Assembly: GCA_012719195.1 (NCBI GenBank)
Contig: JAAYAV010000176.1
Location: 1-32,461, forward strand
Length of the DNA stretch: 32,461 nt
From: Anaerolineae bacterium
GTDB lineage: Bacteria; Chloroflexota; Anaerolineae; DRVO01
Reading direction: 5' to 3'
Below are positions 17,926-26,775 of the stretch, piece by piece. Every line of letters starts with the position of its first letter. Within the stretch, counting starts at the first letter, position 1. The position numbers were made by a program, and so were the translations under genes. The notes under the pieces were generated by a model. That model searched no databases. It worked only from the letters and a program-made list of their open reading frames with translations, and was not told the DNA's origin.

Positions 17926-19059
17926 ATGGTAGGGCAGGTGCCTTGGAGGAACGACCTGGCCGGATGGCTCGAGCGGTTCTGGGACGAGAACTCGAAGTGC
18001 TGGGAGCCATTCAGCACCGACAAGCCCCGCGTACCCGTCTCGGTGGGTCTGAACGAGGACTGGGTGAAGTTCGAGGCGGGCGTCACCGACCACCGGCGTT
18101 TCCACACCGACTTCGAGTACCAGCAGGCCATGCGGGCCCGGGCGGCCGAGGTGGCTAAGCGGGAGCTGGGTGTGACTCTGGGGCCGGCCATCAACCTGGG
18201 TTCGGTGACGAACACCTCCATCTACGGGGGTGAGGTGGTCTACCCCGACAACGCCGGTCCCTGGCTCTTGGAGAGTATTGAGGACCCGGTCCACGATGTG
18301 CCCGCGCTCATCCGGCGCCTGGGCAGGCAGGACATCCTCAAGGCGGGCGTCAACCCCATCGTCCTGGAGTGGCGACAGCGCATTCTGGAGGAGTACGGGG
18401 TCGACATAAAGCTGGGGACGGGCTGCCACGGCTTGGCCACCCTGGGGTCCATCATCTGTGGCACCACCAACTTCATCTACTGGCTATACGACTATCCCGA
18501 CCAGATGGATGCCCTGATGCAGCTCTTCTACGAGACCAACCTGGAGTATATGGTCCGCCTCCGTGAGGTGACCGGGGCTTCCATGGAGGGCATGGGTATG
18601 GGCAACGACAACGTGGCCTTCCTTACTCCCACCCTCTACCGCAAGTTCTGCTTGGAGCGTGAGCGTGCCTGGTACGACCACTTCAGCTCGCCCGGCGACG
18701 GTCGACGCAACTTCCACAGCGACAGCGAGAACTCCCACATGCTGGACGTGCTGGCCGAACTCGATCTGAGCCACGTCAATCTGGGTCCGACGGTGGATCC
18801 GCAGTTGATTCGCGCCAAGATGCCCAAGGCGGTCATTCAGGGCCAGGTACCGCCTTTCCTGCTGCGCGAGGGTACGCCGGAGCAGGTCCTGGCGCGCTGC
18901 CGCGAAGACATCAACAAGGTAGCCGGAGAAGGCGGCCTAGTGCTGGACTCGGCAGGCAGCATCAACGACGGCACCCCGCACGAAAACGTGCGCGCCATGA
19001 TGCTGGCAGCCGAGCTCTACGGTCGCTACAAGGACGGCAAGCACGTGGTTGTGGAGTAG
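17926..19059 (+). CDS. URO-D superfamily protein (non-HemE)
   Basis: ATG directly abuts the pdxA stop; overall URO-D/methyltransferase-like pattern (GPAINLGSVTNTSIYGGEVVYPDN..., LAELDLSHVNLGPTVDPQLIRAKMPKAVIQGQVPP). Confidence 0.75.
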   Translation: MVGQVPWRNDLAGWLERFWDENSKCWEPFSTDKPRVPVSVGLNEDWVKFEAGVTDHRRFHTDFEYQQAMRARAAEVAKRELGVTLGPAINLGSVTNTSIYGGEVVYPDNAGPWLLESIEDPVHDVPALIRRLGRQDILKAGVNPIVLEWRQRILEEYGVDIKLGTGCHGLATLGSIICGTTNFIYWLYDYPDQMDALMQLFYETNLEYMVRLREVTGASMEGMGMGNDNVAFLTPTLYRKFCLERERAWYDHFSSPGDGRRNFHSDSENSHMLDVLAELDLSHVNLGPTVDPQLIRAKMPKAVIQGQVPPFLLREGTPEQVLARCREDINKVAGEGGLVLDSAGSINDGTPHENVRAMMLAAELYGRYKDGKHVVVE

Positions 19060-19132
19060 GTGCGGGGGGCCTCCAGCAGAGCTCGCTGCCCCTTGAGGGG
19101 CCCGTCTGCCTTGAAGGAGGGGTCGGTCCGGG

Positions 19133-19157
19133 CCGCCATCGATGACGCTGATGGCGG
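19133..19157 (+). terminator. Hairpin after acid-sugar operon
   Basis: ccgccatc-gatgacgct-gatggcgg stem-loop between the 19059 stop and the hydrogenase promoter; no clear T-tract. Confidence 0.4.
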
Positions 19158-19196
19158 GGAGTTGGCCCCTCGATCGCCATTTCCGCGCTGGCGCGC

Positions 19197-19224
19197 TTTG
19201 CAGCCGAGTCGATATGACTATAAT
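19197..19224 (+). promoter_or_regulatory. Putative sigma-70 promoter of hydrogenase operon
   Basis: TTTGCA-N16-TATAAT, about 50 bp upstream of the small-subunit ATG. Confidence 0.65.
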
Positions 19225-19272
19225 GACACACTGTTGTTAGCGCCCTTACGAGAAAAGGGGGGGTTACCACCT

Positions 19273-20535
19273 ATGGAGGGCAAACAGAGGATACCGGACG
19301 CACTTCAGTCTCACGCAGTATCCCGCCGCGATTTTCTCCGCTTCTGCACCGCAATGTCCGCCGCGCTGGCACTTCCCGCCGAAAGCGAACAGCTGATCGT
19401 CCACGCCCTGGAGAGCGCCGATCGGCTGCCCGTTATCTGGCTGCACGCCCAGGAGTGCACCGGCGACAGCGAGAGCCTGCTGCGCTCCGGTGACCCGGAC
19501 ATCACCGACATCCTCCTGGACGTCGTGTCTCTGGAGTACCACGACACCGTCATGGTTGACTCCGGACTACACGCCGAAGAGAAGATGCACGCGGCGATGG
19601 AGCGGTATGGCGGCGGCTATGTGTTGGTGGTGGAGGGCTCAATCCCCACCGGGGAGAACGCGCACTACTGCATCGTCGGTGGGCGGACCATGGAGCAGAT
19701 TCTGCTGGAGGCGGCCGAGGGCGCGGCTGCCATCGTCTGCGTTGGAGCCTGCGCCGCCTGGGGCGGATGGCCGTCCTCTCGGCCCAACCCCACCGGCGCC
19801 AAGGGCGTATCCAGCATCGTCCAGGGCAAGCCCATCATCAACCTGACCGGGTGTCCTCACAACGGTCAGGTCTTCGCCGCCACCATAGTGCACTACCTCA
19901 CCTTCGGCCGCTTGCCCGACACCGACTCCGTCGGCCGGCCGCTCTTCGCGCATGGCAAGCGCATCCACGACAACTGTGAGCGACGGGCTCACTTCGACGC
20001 TGGGCAGTTCGTGGAGCACTGGGGCGACGAGGGCCACCGCCTCGGCTGGTGCCTGTACAAGATGGGCTGCAAGGGGCCGCAGGCGTACTACAACTGCCCC
20101 ACCATCCGCTGGAACGACGGAACCAGCTGGCCGGTCATGGCCGGTCACGGCTGCATCGCCTGTGCCTCGGTCAACTTCTGGGATGACATGACTCCCTTCT
20201 ACAAGCGTCTGCCCGACGTCAACGTCATTGGGGTGGAGGACACCATCGACCGGCTGGGTGTCGGTGCGATGGCACTCACCCTGGGCGCGATCGCGCTGCA
20301 CGCCGTGGGCACTTCGTTCTGGAAGCGTAGGCGCTCGGTGTCGGAAGCCGCCGCCTCGGACAGCCACCAGGCCGCGGATATGCTTCCACCGGCCTATCCA
20401 AACGACGTGAACGCGGTGCCTCCAGTCCAGTCGGAGCCGGATGCCGGAAACACGGCCTTCTCGGATGTTGTCGACGAGGAAGGCCCGAGCCAGACCGCCG
20501 CTGACGACAGCCCCCGTGGGGAACAGGAGAGCTGA
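19273..20535 (+). CDS. hyaA: Group 1 [NiFe]-hydrogenase small subunit, Tat-exported, C-terminally membrane anchored
   Basis: Tat motif SRRDFLRFC; VIWLHAQECTGDSESLLRS, CVGACAAWGGWPS, NLTGCPHNG, IHDNCERRAHF, GWCLYKMGCKGPQAYYNCP, GHGCIACA; C-terminal TM ALTLGAIALHAVGTSFW then a polar tail. Confidence 0.95.
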   Translation: MEGKQRIPDALQSHAVSRRDFLRFCTAMSAALALPAESEQLIVHALESADRLPVIWLHAQECTGDSESLLRSGDPDITDILLDVVSLEYHDTVMVDSGLHAEEKMHAAMERYGGGYVLVVEGSIPTGENAHYCIVGGRTMEQILLEAAEGAAAIVCVGACAAWGGWPSSRPNPTGAKGVSSIVQGKPIINLTGCPHNGQVFAATIVHYLTFGRLPDTDSVGRPLFAHGKRIHDNCERRAHFDAGQFVEHWGDEGHRLGWCLYKMGCKGPQAYYNCPTIRWNDGTSWPVMAGHGCIACASVNFWDDMTPFYKRLPDVNVIGVEDTIDRLGVGAMALTLGAIALHAVGTSFWKRRRSVSEAAASDSHQAADMLPPAYPNDVNAVPPVQSEPDAGNTAFSDVVDEEGPSQTAADDSPRGEQES

Positions 20536-22247
20536 TGGCCGAGCGTTTGGTACTAGACCCGGTAACCAGGATCGAGGGACATCTGCGCATAGAGGCTTCG
20601 GTTGGAGACGGTCAGGTGACCGAGGCTTGGGCTTCAGGTACCATGTTCCGGGGGATGGAGTTGGTGCTGCAGGGCAGGGACCCGCGTGACGCCTGGCTTT
20701 TCACACAGCGCATCTGCGGCGTCTGCACAACCGTCCACGCGCTGGCATCGGTACGGGCGGTGGAAGACGCCTTGGGCATCACCATCCCGCCCAATGCTCG
20801 GCTGATTCGCCACCTCATCGCCGCCGCTCAGAACGTCCATGACCACGTGATCCACTTCTACATCCTGCATGCCCTGGATTGGGTGGACGTGTCCAGCGCC
20901 CTCGCGGCCGATCCGGAGGCCACGGCTGCCCTTTCGCGCTCCATTACCGACTGGGACCGCTCCGGCGTGGAGCACTTCGCGGCGGTGCAGCAGCGAGTAC
21001 AGAAACTGGTAGACAGCGGACAGCCCGGCTTCCTGGGCAGCGCCTACTGGGGCCACCCTGCGTATCGGCTGCCGCCGGAGGCCAACCTCCTGGCGGTCTC
21101 GCACTACCTGGACGCCTTGGAGTTTCAGCGTCGCTACATTCGCCTGCACGCGATCCTCGGAGCTAAGAACCCCCACATCCAGACGCTGCTTGTCGGCGGT
21201 GTGGCGCATCCGGTGGACCCCAACAGCCAGAATGCCCTCAACGCCGACGAGCTCGGGTTCATCGCCTCCCTGGCTGAGGACGGTCTGGACTTCGTTCGCC
21301 GCGTCTACATCCCTGATCTGCTGCTAGTTGCTCCGTTCTACAAGGAGTGGGCCGGCATCGGCGCGGGGGTGGGGAACTACCTGAGCTATGGCGACTTCGC
21401 TCTCGAGGACTTTGTCGGATCCGACTCGGTCTTCCTGCCGGCGGGCCGGATCGTCAATCGGGACCTGTCCCAGGTCCTCCCGGTGGACATGGGGCAGGTG
21501 AGCGAGTACGTCACGCGCTCCTGGTACGACTACGCCGAGGGTGATGCCGCCGCGGTGCACCCTTCGGTGGGAGAGACGCGCCCGCACTACACCGGCCCCG
21601 AGGCTCCCTACAGCTACCTGAACGTGGACGAGAAGTACTCGTGGATCAAAGCGCCGCGGTATGAAGACGTCCCCTACGAAGTCGGCCCCTTGGCCCGCAT
21701 GTTGGTCGCCTACGCTTCCGGCCACCAGCGGGTGCGAGAACTCGTCGACCTGGTGCTAAGTACGCTGGAGGTGGGCCCGGAGGCCCTGTTCTCCACCCTG
21801 GGCCGCACGGCAGCGCGCGGCATCGAGGCGCTCCTGATGGCGGAGAAGATGGGCGACTGGGTCAATGAGCTGGCGGCAAACGTGGGGGCGGGTGACCTGC
21901 GAATCCACGCGGGCAGCCAGTGGGACCCCTCGACCTGGCCCAAGGAGGCGGTGGGCTTCGGCAGTCACGAGGCGCCGCGCGGCGCCCTCGGACACTGGGT
22001 GCGCATCGCCGACGGCAAGATCGCCAACTACCAGTGCGTGGTTCCCACCACCTGGAACGCCTCTCCCCGAGACGCTCAGGGCCAGCCCGGGCCATACGAG
22101 CTGTCGCTAGTCGGTACTCCCTTGGCCGACCCGGAGAGACCCCTGGAGATCCTGCGCACCATTCACTCCTTCGACCCCTGCCTCGCCTGCGCCGTCCACC
22201 TCCTGGACGCGACGGGCAAGGTAGTGGCGAAGGTGACGACGCAGTAG
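20535..22247 (+). CDS. hyaB: Group 1 [NiFe]-hydrogenase large subunit
   Basis: RIEGHLRIE, RICGVCTTVHALASVRAVEDALGI (L1), SFDPCLACAVH (L2) followed by a 15-aa C-terminal extension expected for maturation cleavage. Confidence 0.97.
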   Translation: MAERLVLDPVTRIEGHLRIEASVGDGQVTEAWASGTMFRGMELVLQGRDPRDAWLFTQRICGVCTTVHALASVRAVEDALGITIPPNARLIRHLIAAAQNVHDHVIHFYILHALDWVDVSSALAADPEATAALSRSITDWDRSGVEHFAAVQQRVQKLVDSGQPGFLGSAYWGHPAYRLPPEANLLAVSHYLDALEFQRRYIRLHAILGAKNPHIQTLLVGGVAHPVDPNSQNALNADELGFIASLAEDGLDFVRRVYIPDLLLVAPFYKEWAGIGAGVGNYLSYGDFALEDFVGSDSVFLPAGRIVNRDLSQVLPVDMGQVSEYVTRSWYDYAEGDAAAVHPSVGETRPHYTGPEAPYSYLNVDEKYSWIKAPRYEDVPYEVGPLARMLVAYASGHQRVRELVDLVLSTLEVGPEALFSTLGRTAARGIEALLMAEKMGDWVNELAANVGAGDLRIHAGSQWDPSTWPKEAVGFGSHEAPRGALGHWVRIADGKIANYQCVVPTTWNASPRDAQGQPGPYELSLVGTPLADPERPLEILRTIHSFDPCLACAVHLLDATGKVVAKVTTQ

Positions 22248-22267
22248 AGCGGGCCTAGGAGAGAGTC

Positions 22268-22987
22268 ATGTCAACCCAGGAGAAGCAGCTCTACCGGCGC
22301 CACTACGTGTGGGAGTGGCCGGTGCGGGTGTGGCACTGGTCCCACTTCGTGGCCATGGTGCTGCTGTGCGTCACCGGCTACTTCATCGGCAACCCGTTCA
22401 TGGTGCCCAGCGCCAACCCGTTCGACCCGGCACTGACCAGCCAAGCGCTCGGCGTGATGGCGGCCAACCGACTGGTGCATTTCGTCTCCGCCATTGTGCT
22501 CTCGATGTGCGTACTGCTGCGGCTCTACTGGTTCGTGGCCGGCAACCGCTACAGCCGCTTCAGCACCTGGTTCCCGTTCCTCGGCCGCGCCCAGGCGATC
22601 AACTCGCTCCAGCTGATCCGGCAGCAGCTACGGTACTACCTCTTCCTGCGGCGCGACCCGCCGCATGGCGCCGGCCACAACCCCATGGCGGCCATAGCCT
22701 ACGGACTGATGCTGCTGGCGCTGATAGTCGAGACGGTCACCGGCTGGGCGCTGTACGGGCTCAGCTCGCCCACCGGCGTGTTTTGGAAGCTGGGCGGATG
22801 GTTGTTCAGCATCCTGTCGAATCAGACCGTTCGTAGTGTGCACCATGTCACCATGTACGCCTTGGCGATATTCTTCTTCGTGCACCTCTACCTGGCCATT
22901 CGCGACGACAACCTGAGCGAGCTGGGCACCATGAGTAGCATGTTCAGCGGGCACAAGTTCTGGCCCGCCGACGACGGCGACGATTGA
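22268..22987 (+). CDS. hyaC: Ni/Fe-hydrogenase cytochrome b subunit (HyaC/HupC type)
   Basis: YVWEWPVRVWHWSHFVAMVLLCVTGYFIGNP, conserved TM histidines, VHHVTMYALAIFFFVHLYLAIRDD. Confidence 0.93.
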   Translation: MSTQEKQLYRRHYVWEWPVRVWHWSHFVAMVLLCVTGYFIGNPFMVPSANPFDPALTSQALGVMAANRLVHFVSAIVLSMCVLLRLYWFVAGNRYSRFSTWFPFLGRAQAINSLQLIRQQLRYYLFLRRDPPHGAGHNPMAAIAYGLMLLALIVETVTGWALYGLSSPTGVFWKLGGWLFSILSNQTVRSVHHVTMYALAIFFFVHLYLAIRDDNLSELGTMSSMFSGHKFWPADDGDD

Positions 22988-23529
22988 CCGGGGCCGGGGA
23001 CACTCTCGTACTCGGGATCGGCAACGTGCTCCTGGCCGACGAGGGGGTCGGCGTCCACGTGGCGACACTGCTCGAGGGCCGGCTGGCGGGCGTACCGGGG
23101 CTGTCGGTGCTGGACGGTGGCACCCTGGGGCTGGAACTGCTGGGGCCCATCGAGGACGCCCAGCAGCTGATCGTTGTAGACTGCATGAGGGCAGGCCGGG
23201 CCGCCGGGTCGGTTACGGTGCTCCGCGACCGCGAGGCCACCGAGTGGACCACCGGCCGGGTAACGGCGCACGACCTCGGTCTGCCCAGCGTCTTCGCTCT
23301 GGCACAGCTACGCGGTTGGCAGCCCCGGCGCGTGGCAGTGGTGGGGGTGGAGCCGGATCGCCTCGAGCCGAGCCTGTCGCTGAGTCCGCCGGTGGAGCGC
23401 GGGGCTCTAGAGGCGGCGGAGCAAGTGATGGACCTGCTTCGCCAGTGGGAGGTGCTCTCGCCGAAACCGGCCGATAGGCTCAGGAATGGGCCGGCAACAC
23501 CAGCTGCGCCACCCCTTGGCGACCGCTGA
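22984..23529 (+). CDS. hyaD: Hydrogenase maturation endopeptidase (HyaD/HupD family)
   Basis: LVLGIGNVLLADEGVGVHVA, LDGGTLGLELLGPIEDAQQLIVVDCM, VTAHDLGLPSVFALAQL; TTG start overlaps the hyaC stop. Confidence 0.92.
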   Translation: MTGAGDTLVLGIGNVLLADEGVGVHVATLLEGRLAGVPGLSVLDGGTLGLELLGPIEDAQQLIVVDCMRAGRAAGSVTVLRDREATEWTTGRVTAHDLGLPSVFALAQLRGWQPRRVAVVGVEPDRLEPSLSLSPPVERGALEAAEQVMDLLRQWEVLSPKPADRLRNGPATPAAPPLGDR

Positions 23530-24640
23530 TCAGCCAATTCCCGTCCGCGGCGGCCAGCTGCCCTACGGTCTCCTTGGTCAGGCCAGCGGCGAGCTCTCCC
23601 TTGAACGTGCGCAGTAGCAGCACCGGCACCGGGAAGTAGTCCACCGCCTGCTCGATGGGGGTGTGGAAGGGCCAGTGCCGGTCCTCGAGGAAGCGGCGGT
23701 AGTTCACGTCGCCCTTGGATATGACCAGACAGGAGTCGGACAGGCGCGCTTCCAGCTCCGCGGGAAGGTGCCGAAAGTGCCCCGGTCCGCACCAGTAGGG
23801 ATGGTCGCGTACCACCAGGCGGCCGTCCGACACTGCCTCGCTCAGCCGCTGCCCCATCTCGCTCACAGCGCCACTGGGCGCCGCCCGCAGGAAGGCCAAG
23901 GAATCGGCGACCTCGCGCGCGGTGGCGTCGGACACGAAGAACGGGTGTGGCTTCACCTCGAGCCCCACCTGCTCGATTCCACCGGTCAGCAGCCAGTCGA
24001 CTAGCTGCAAGTCGCCGAGGAGCTCCGGCCCGGAGTTGTCGCATAGCACCACAACCGTTGACCGGCCAGAGCACTGCACGAGGGTGAAGGCGCGGGCGCA
24101 GTCGTCCACCACGGGAGCGAGGTCTTCCAGGCGATGGTGCTCGTCGGCGTGACGCTCGGCGACGGCCAAGTTGCTTAGGTCGATGCGGTTGCCCCAGAGG
24201 CTGCGCCGGGCGAGGACCGCGAAGGCTTCGCCACTGGGCAGGCAGGCCACCCGTTCGGCCGTGTCCGCCAGGGCGGGCAGGAGGGCCGTACAGCGGGTGA
24301 GGAGGTCGGCCTTCTGGGTGGCGAAGGGGTCGGGATGGTCGCCGCGATAGTAGCCCACCGCCGAGAGCAGGCGCACGTAGAAGTACGACTCGGCGAAGTA
24401 CCAGGGCACCTCAAGCCAGGTACGGCCTTCCCATTGCCGGTACTCCGCCTCCCAGCACTCTCGCAGGGGGGCATCGTCGGGGGGAGGCGCGATGGGCAGC
24501 TGCTCAATCTCCCGCGTCAGCGCCTCTAGGGCGGGCCGGATCACCGAGGATTTCGGCGAGCGGTCGATGACCTCAGCGATGATGGCGGGCTTGCGCTCGC
24601 AGATGGTAGCCCGGGCGAAGGACCCGGGCTCGGAAGTCAT
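23480..24640 (-). CDS. DUF89 / ARMT1-like damage-control phosphatase family protein
   Basis: WLEVPWYFAESYFYVRLLSAVGYYRGDHPDPFATQKADLL and VVVLCDNSGPELLGDLQLVDWLL. ATG at 24640 or TTG at 24670; start uncertain. Confidence 0.82.
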   Translation of the reverse strand: MTSEPGSFARATICERKPAIIAEVIDRSPKSSVIRPALEALTREIEQLPIAPPPDDAPLRECWEAEYRQWEGRTWLEVPWYFAESYFYVRLLSAVGYYRGDHPDPFATQKADLLTRCTALLPALADTAERVACLPSGEAFAVLARRSLWGNRIDLSNLAVAERHADEHHRLEDLAPVVDDCARAFTLVQCSGRSTVVVLCDNSGPELLGDLQLVDWLLTGGIEQVGLEVKPHPFFVSDATAREVADSLAFLRAAPSGAVSEMGQRLSEAVSDGRLVVRDHPYWCGPGHFRHLPAELEARLSDSCLVISKGDVNYRRFLEDRHWPFHTPIEQAVDYFPVPVLLLRTFKGELAAGLTKETVGQLAAADGNWLISGRQGVAQLVLPAHS

Positions 24641-24674
24641 TATCGGTGGTGGGAGGAGGTGTCGCGCCAACGGG

Positions 24675-25517
24675 CTAGGCCTGTCGGCCGGTATCGGGCT
24701 CAGCTCCGTCCTGGTCGGACAGCGGCACGAAGCGGCCGCCGCTCTTCTTGTCGGTGTCCTGCCGGATGAAGGCGTTCAGAAACTCGATGGGGAGAGGGAA
24801 TACGATGGTGCTGTTCTTCTCCACCGCTATCTCGGTAAGGGTCTGGAGGTACCGCAACTGAATGCCCTCGGGGTGCTCGGCGATGACGCCGGCAGCGTTG
24901 GAGAGCTGCTTCGAGGCCTCGAACTCACCCTCGGCGTGAATGACCTTCGCTCGCCGCTCGCGCTCCGCCTCCGCCTGGCGGGCCATGGCTCGCTGCATGG
25001 ACTGGGGCAGTTCCACGTCCTTGACCTCGACAACGCTCACCTTGATGCCCCACGGTTCCGTCTGCTCGTCGATGATCCGTTGCAGCTTCTGGTTGATCTC
25101 GTCGCGGTGCGACAGCAGCTCGTCCAGCTCTGACTGCCCCAGCACGCTGCGGAGCGTGGTCTGCGCTATCTGCCAGGTGGCGCGGCGGTAGTCTTCCACC
25201 TTCGTCACTGCATCCTGAGGGTTCACCACACGGAAGTAGGCCACCGCGTTCACCTTGACGGTGACGTTATCCCGGGTGATGGCTTCCTGGGAGGGGATGT
25301 CCAGCGTGACCACGCGGAGGTCGATCTTCACCATGCGGTCCACCACCGGAATGATGAAGAAGAGGCCGGGGCCCTTGGCTCCCACCAAGCGGCCGAGCCG
25401 GAAGATCACGCCGCGCTCGTACTCCTGCACCACCTTCACTGCGGAGGTGAGCAGCAGCACCAGAAGCACAACGATTACACCCAGACTAGAGAACAACGTG
25501 GCTAAGAGCTCGTCCAT
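24675..25517 (-). CDS. SPFH/band 7 family protein (stomatin/slipin-like)
   Basis: N-terminal TM then VVQEYERGVIFRLGRLVGAKGPGLFFIIPVVDRMVKIDLRVVTLDIPSQEAITRDNVTVKVNAVAYFRV. ATG 25517 has GGGGAG upstream. Confidence 0.93.
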   Translation of the reverse strand: MDELLATLFSSLGVIVVLLVLLLTSAVKVVQEYERGVIFRLGRLVGAKGPGLFFIIPVVDRMVKIDLRVVTLDIPSQEAITRDNVTVKVNAVAYFRVVNPQDAVTKVEDYRRATWQIAQTTLRSVLGQSELDELLSHRDEINQKLQRIIDEQTEPWGIKVSVVEVKDVELPQSMQRAMARQAEAERERRAKVIHAEGEFEASKQLSNAAGVIAEHPEGIQLRYLQTLTEIAVEKNSTIVFPLPIEFLNAFIRQDTDKKSGGRFVPLSDQDGAEPDTGRQA

Positions 25518-25625
25518 TGGTGTCTCACTCCCCTTGGCGAGGGCGGCCGAAGCGTAAGGCAGCGCCCGGCGAACCGTCATGCAATCCTAGCACGGCAGAC
25601 TATCTCCAACAAAGGCTTGCGATGA

Positions 25626-25661
25626 ACGAGCCCTCACCGGCGGCCACCAGTGAGGGCTCGT
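25626..25661 (-). terminator. Hairpin downstream of DHDPS-like gene
   Basis: 12-bp perfect stem acgagccctcac-N12-gtgagggctcgt. Confidence 0.6.
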
Positions 25662-25688
25662 GCAGGTGGAGGGATGGCGCGGCTTGTG

Positions 25689-26765
25689 CTAGGCCAACCA
25701 CTCGTGCAGGTGGGCGGCCACGAAGTCGTCGTCGGTCAGGTGGGGGTAGGCCTTCTGCACCCGGTCGATCTCTGCCGCCTGGCCCGGAGAGAGGTCCTCC
25801 TTAGTGCTCAGGCAGGCGCGGCTGGCCAGTATGCCCTGGCGGCGCAGCACCTCGTTGATGCCGGCGATGCAGCCGGCGTAGTTGTTAGCCACGTCGAAGA
25901 GCGCGGAATTGGCATCGGTGAGTTGGTTGGCCTCGTCAAGTAGGCTTTGCGGCACGGCAGCTCCCGCCTGCGCCAGAGCCTGGGCACGCTGGTGCATCTC
26001 GACCGCGCGCTTGGTCCAGACGGCCCACTGGCCGAGCAGCCCGCCCACTATCCGCGCCGAGACCGGGCGCCCGTTCACCGGGAAGGAGAACGGGGTGAGG
26101 AGATCCAGAAGGATGTGATCGTCATTGCCGGTGTAGAGGGCCACCTCGCCGGCGCGGCCGGACTCGACCACGCCGCGCACCACATCGATGGTCTGGTAGC
26201 GATTGAAGGGAGCCATCTTGATGGCGATGACGTTCTCGATCTCGGCGAACCGACGCCAGAAGTCGAAGGGCAAGATGCGCCCGCCGACGGCCGGCTGGAG
26301 GTAGAAGCCGAAGAGTGGCATCACCTCGGCCACCGCGCGGCAGTGACGGATCAGCGCGTCCGTGTCGGCCTGCTTGAGCGCCGCCAGGCTGAGAAGCGCG
26401 GCATGGTAACCGAGCCCCTTCGCCAGCTCCGCTTCGCGTACCGCCTGCTCGGTGTTGCCCACCACGCCCGCGATGAGCGCGACGGGGCGGCGGGCAGCGC
26501 GCGCGTAGGCGCTCGCCTCCTCAGCCGCTAGCGCCAAGACGGGCTCGAGTAAGTCGAACTCCGGCTCGCGGATCTCGAACTGGGTGGTGTGCACGGCGAC
26601 CGCCACGCCGCCGGCGCCGGCGGCGCAGTAGTAGCGGGTGAGGGCACGCTGGTGGCGCTCGTCAAGCTGGCGCTCATCGGTGAGCGCCAGCGGGTGCGCC
26701 GGAATCACGCATCCCTGGCGAATGAGCGAGAGGACATCTGTGGGTGGCATTGGGGCAGTCGACAT
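25689..26765 (-). CDS. Dihydrodipicolinate synthase superfamily protein (class I aldolase-type lyase)
   Basis: (beta/alpha)8 DHDPS pattern with GFYLQP (Tyr) and IAIKMAPFNRYQT (Schiff-base Lys). ATG 26765; the 26918 start in the track overlaps the upstream gene. Confidence 0.83.
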   Translation of the reverse strand: MSTAPMPPTDVLSLIRQGCVIPAHPLALTDERQLDERHQRALTRYYCAAGAGGVAVAVHTTQFEIREPEFDLLEPVLALAAEEASAYARAARRPVALIAGVVGNTEQAVREAELAKGLGYHAALLSLAALKQADTDALIRHCRAVAEVMPLFGFYLQPAVGGRILPFDFWRRFAEIENVIAIKMAPFNRYQTIDVVRGVVESGRAGEVALYTGNDDHILLDLLTPFSFPVNGRPVSARIVGGLLGQWAVWTKRAVEMHQRAQALAQAGAAVPQSLLDEANQLTDANSALFDVANNYAGCIAGINEVLRRQGILASRACLSTKEDLSPGQAAEIDRVQKAYPHLTDDDFVAAHLHEWLA

Positions 26766-26775
26766 GGTCACCTCT

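Noticed and set aside
16804-18429. 541-aa minus-strand ORF opposite pdxA and the URO-D-like gene
   Set aside because: Shadow ORF in high-GC coding sequence; the plus strand has strong PdxA motifs.
19060-19200. Riboswitch in the GC-rich interval between the URO-D-like gene and the hydrogenase
   Set aside because: Several small stems, but the sequence lies upstream of the predicted hydrogenase promoter and no known aptamer consensus was recognised.
19273-20535. 6-Cys [4Fe-3S] O2-tolerant (group 1d type) proximal cluster
   Set aside because: The supernumerary Cys positions read Gly/non-Cys (ECTGD, GACAAWGG); the Asp variant is a different situation.
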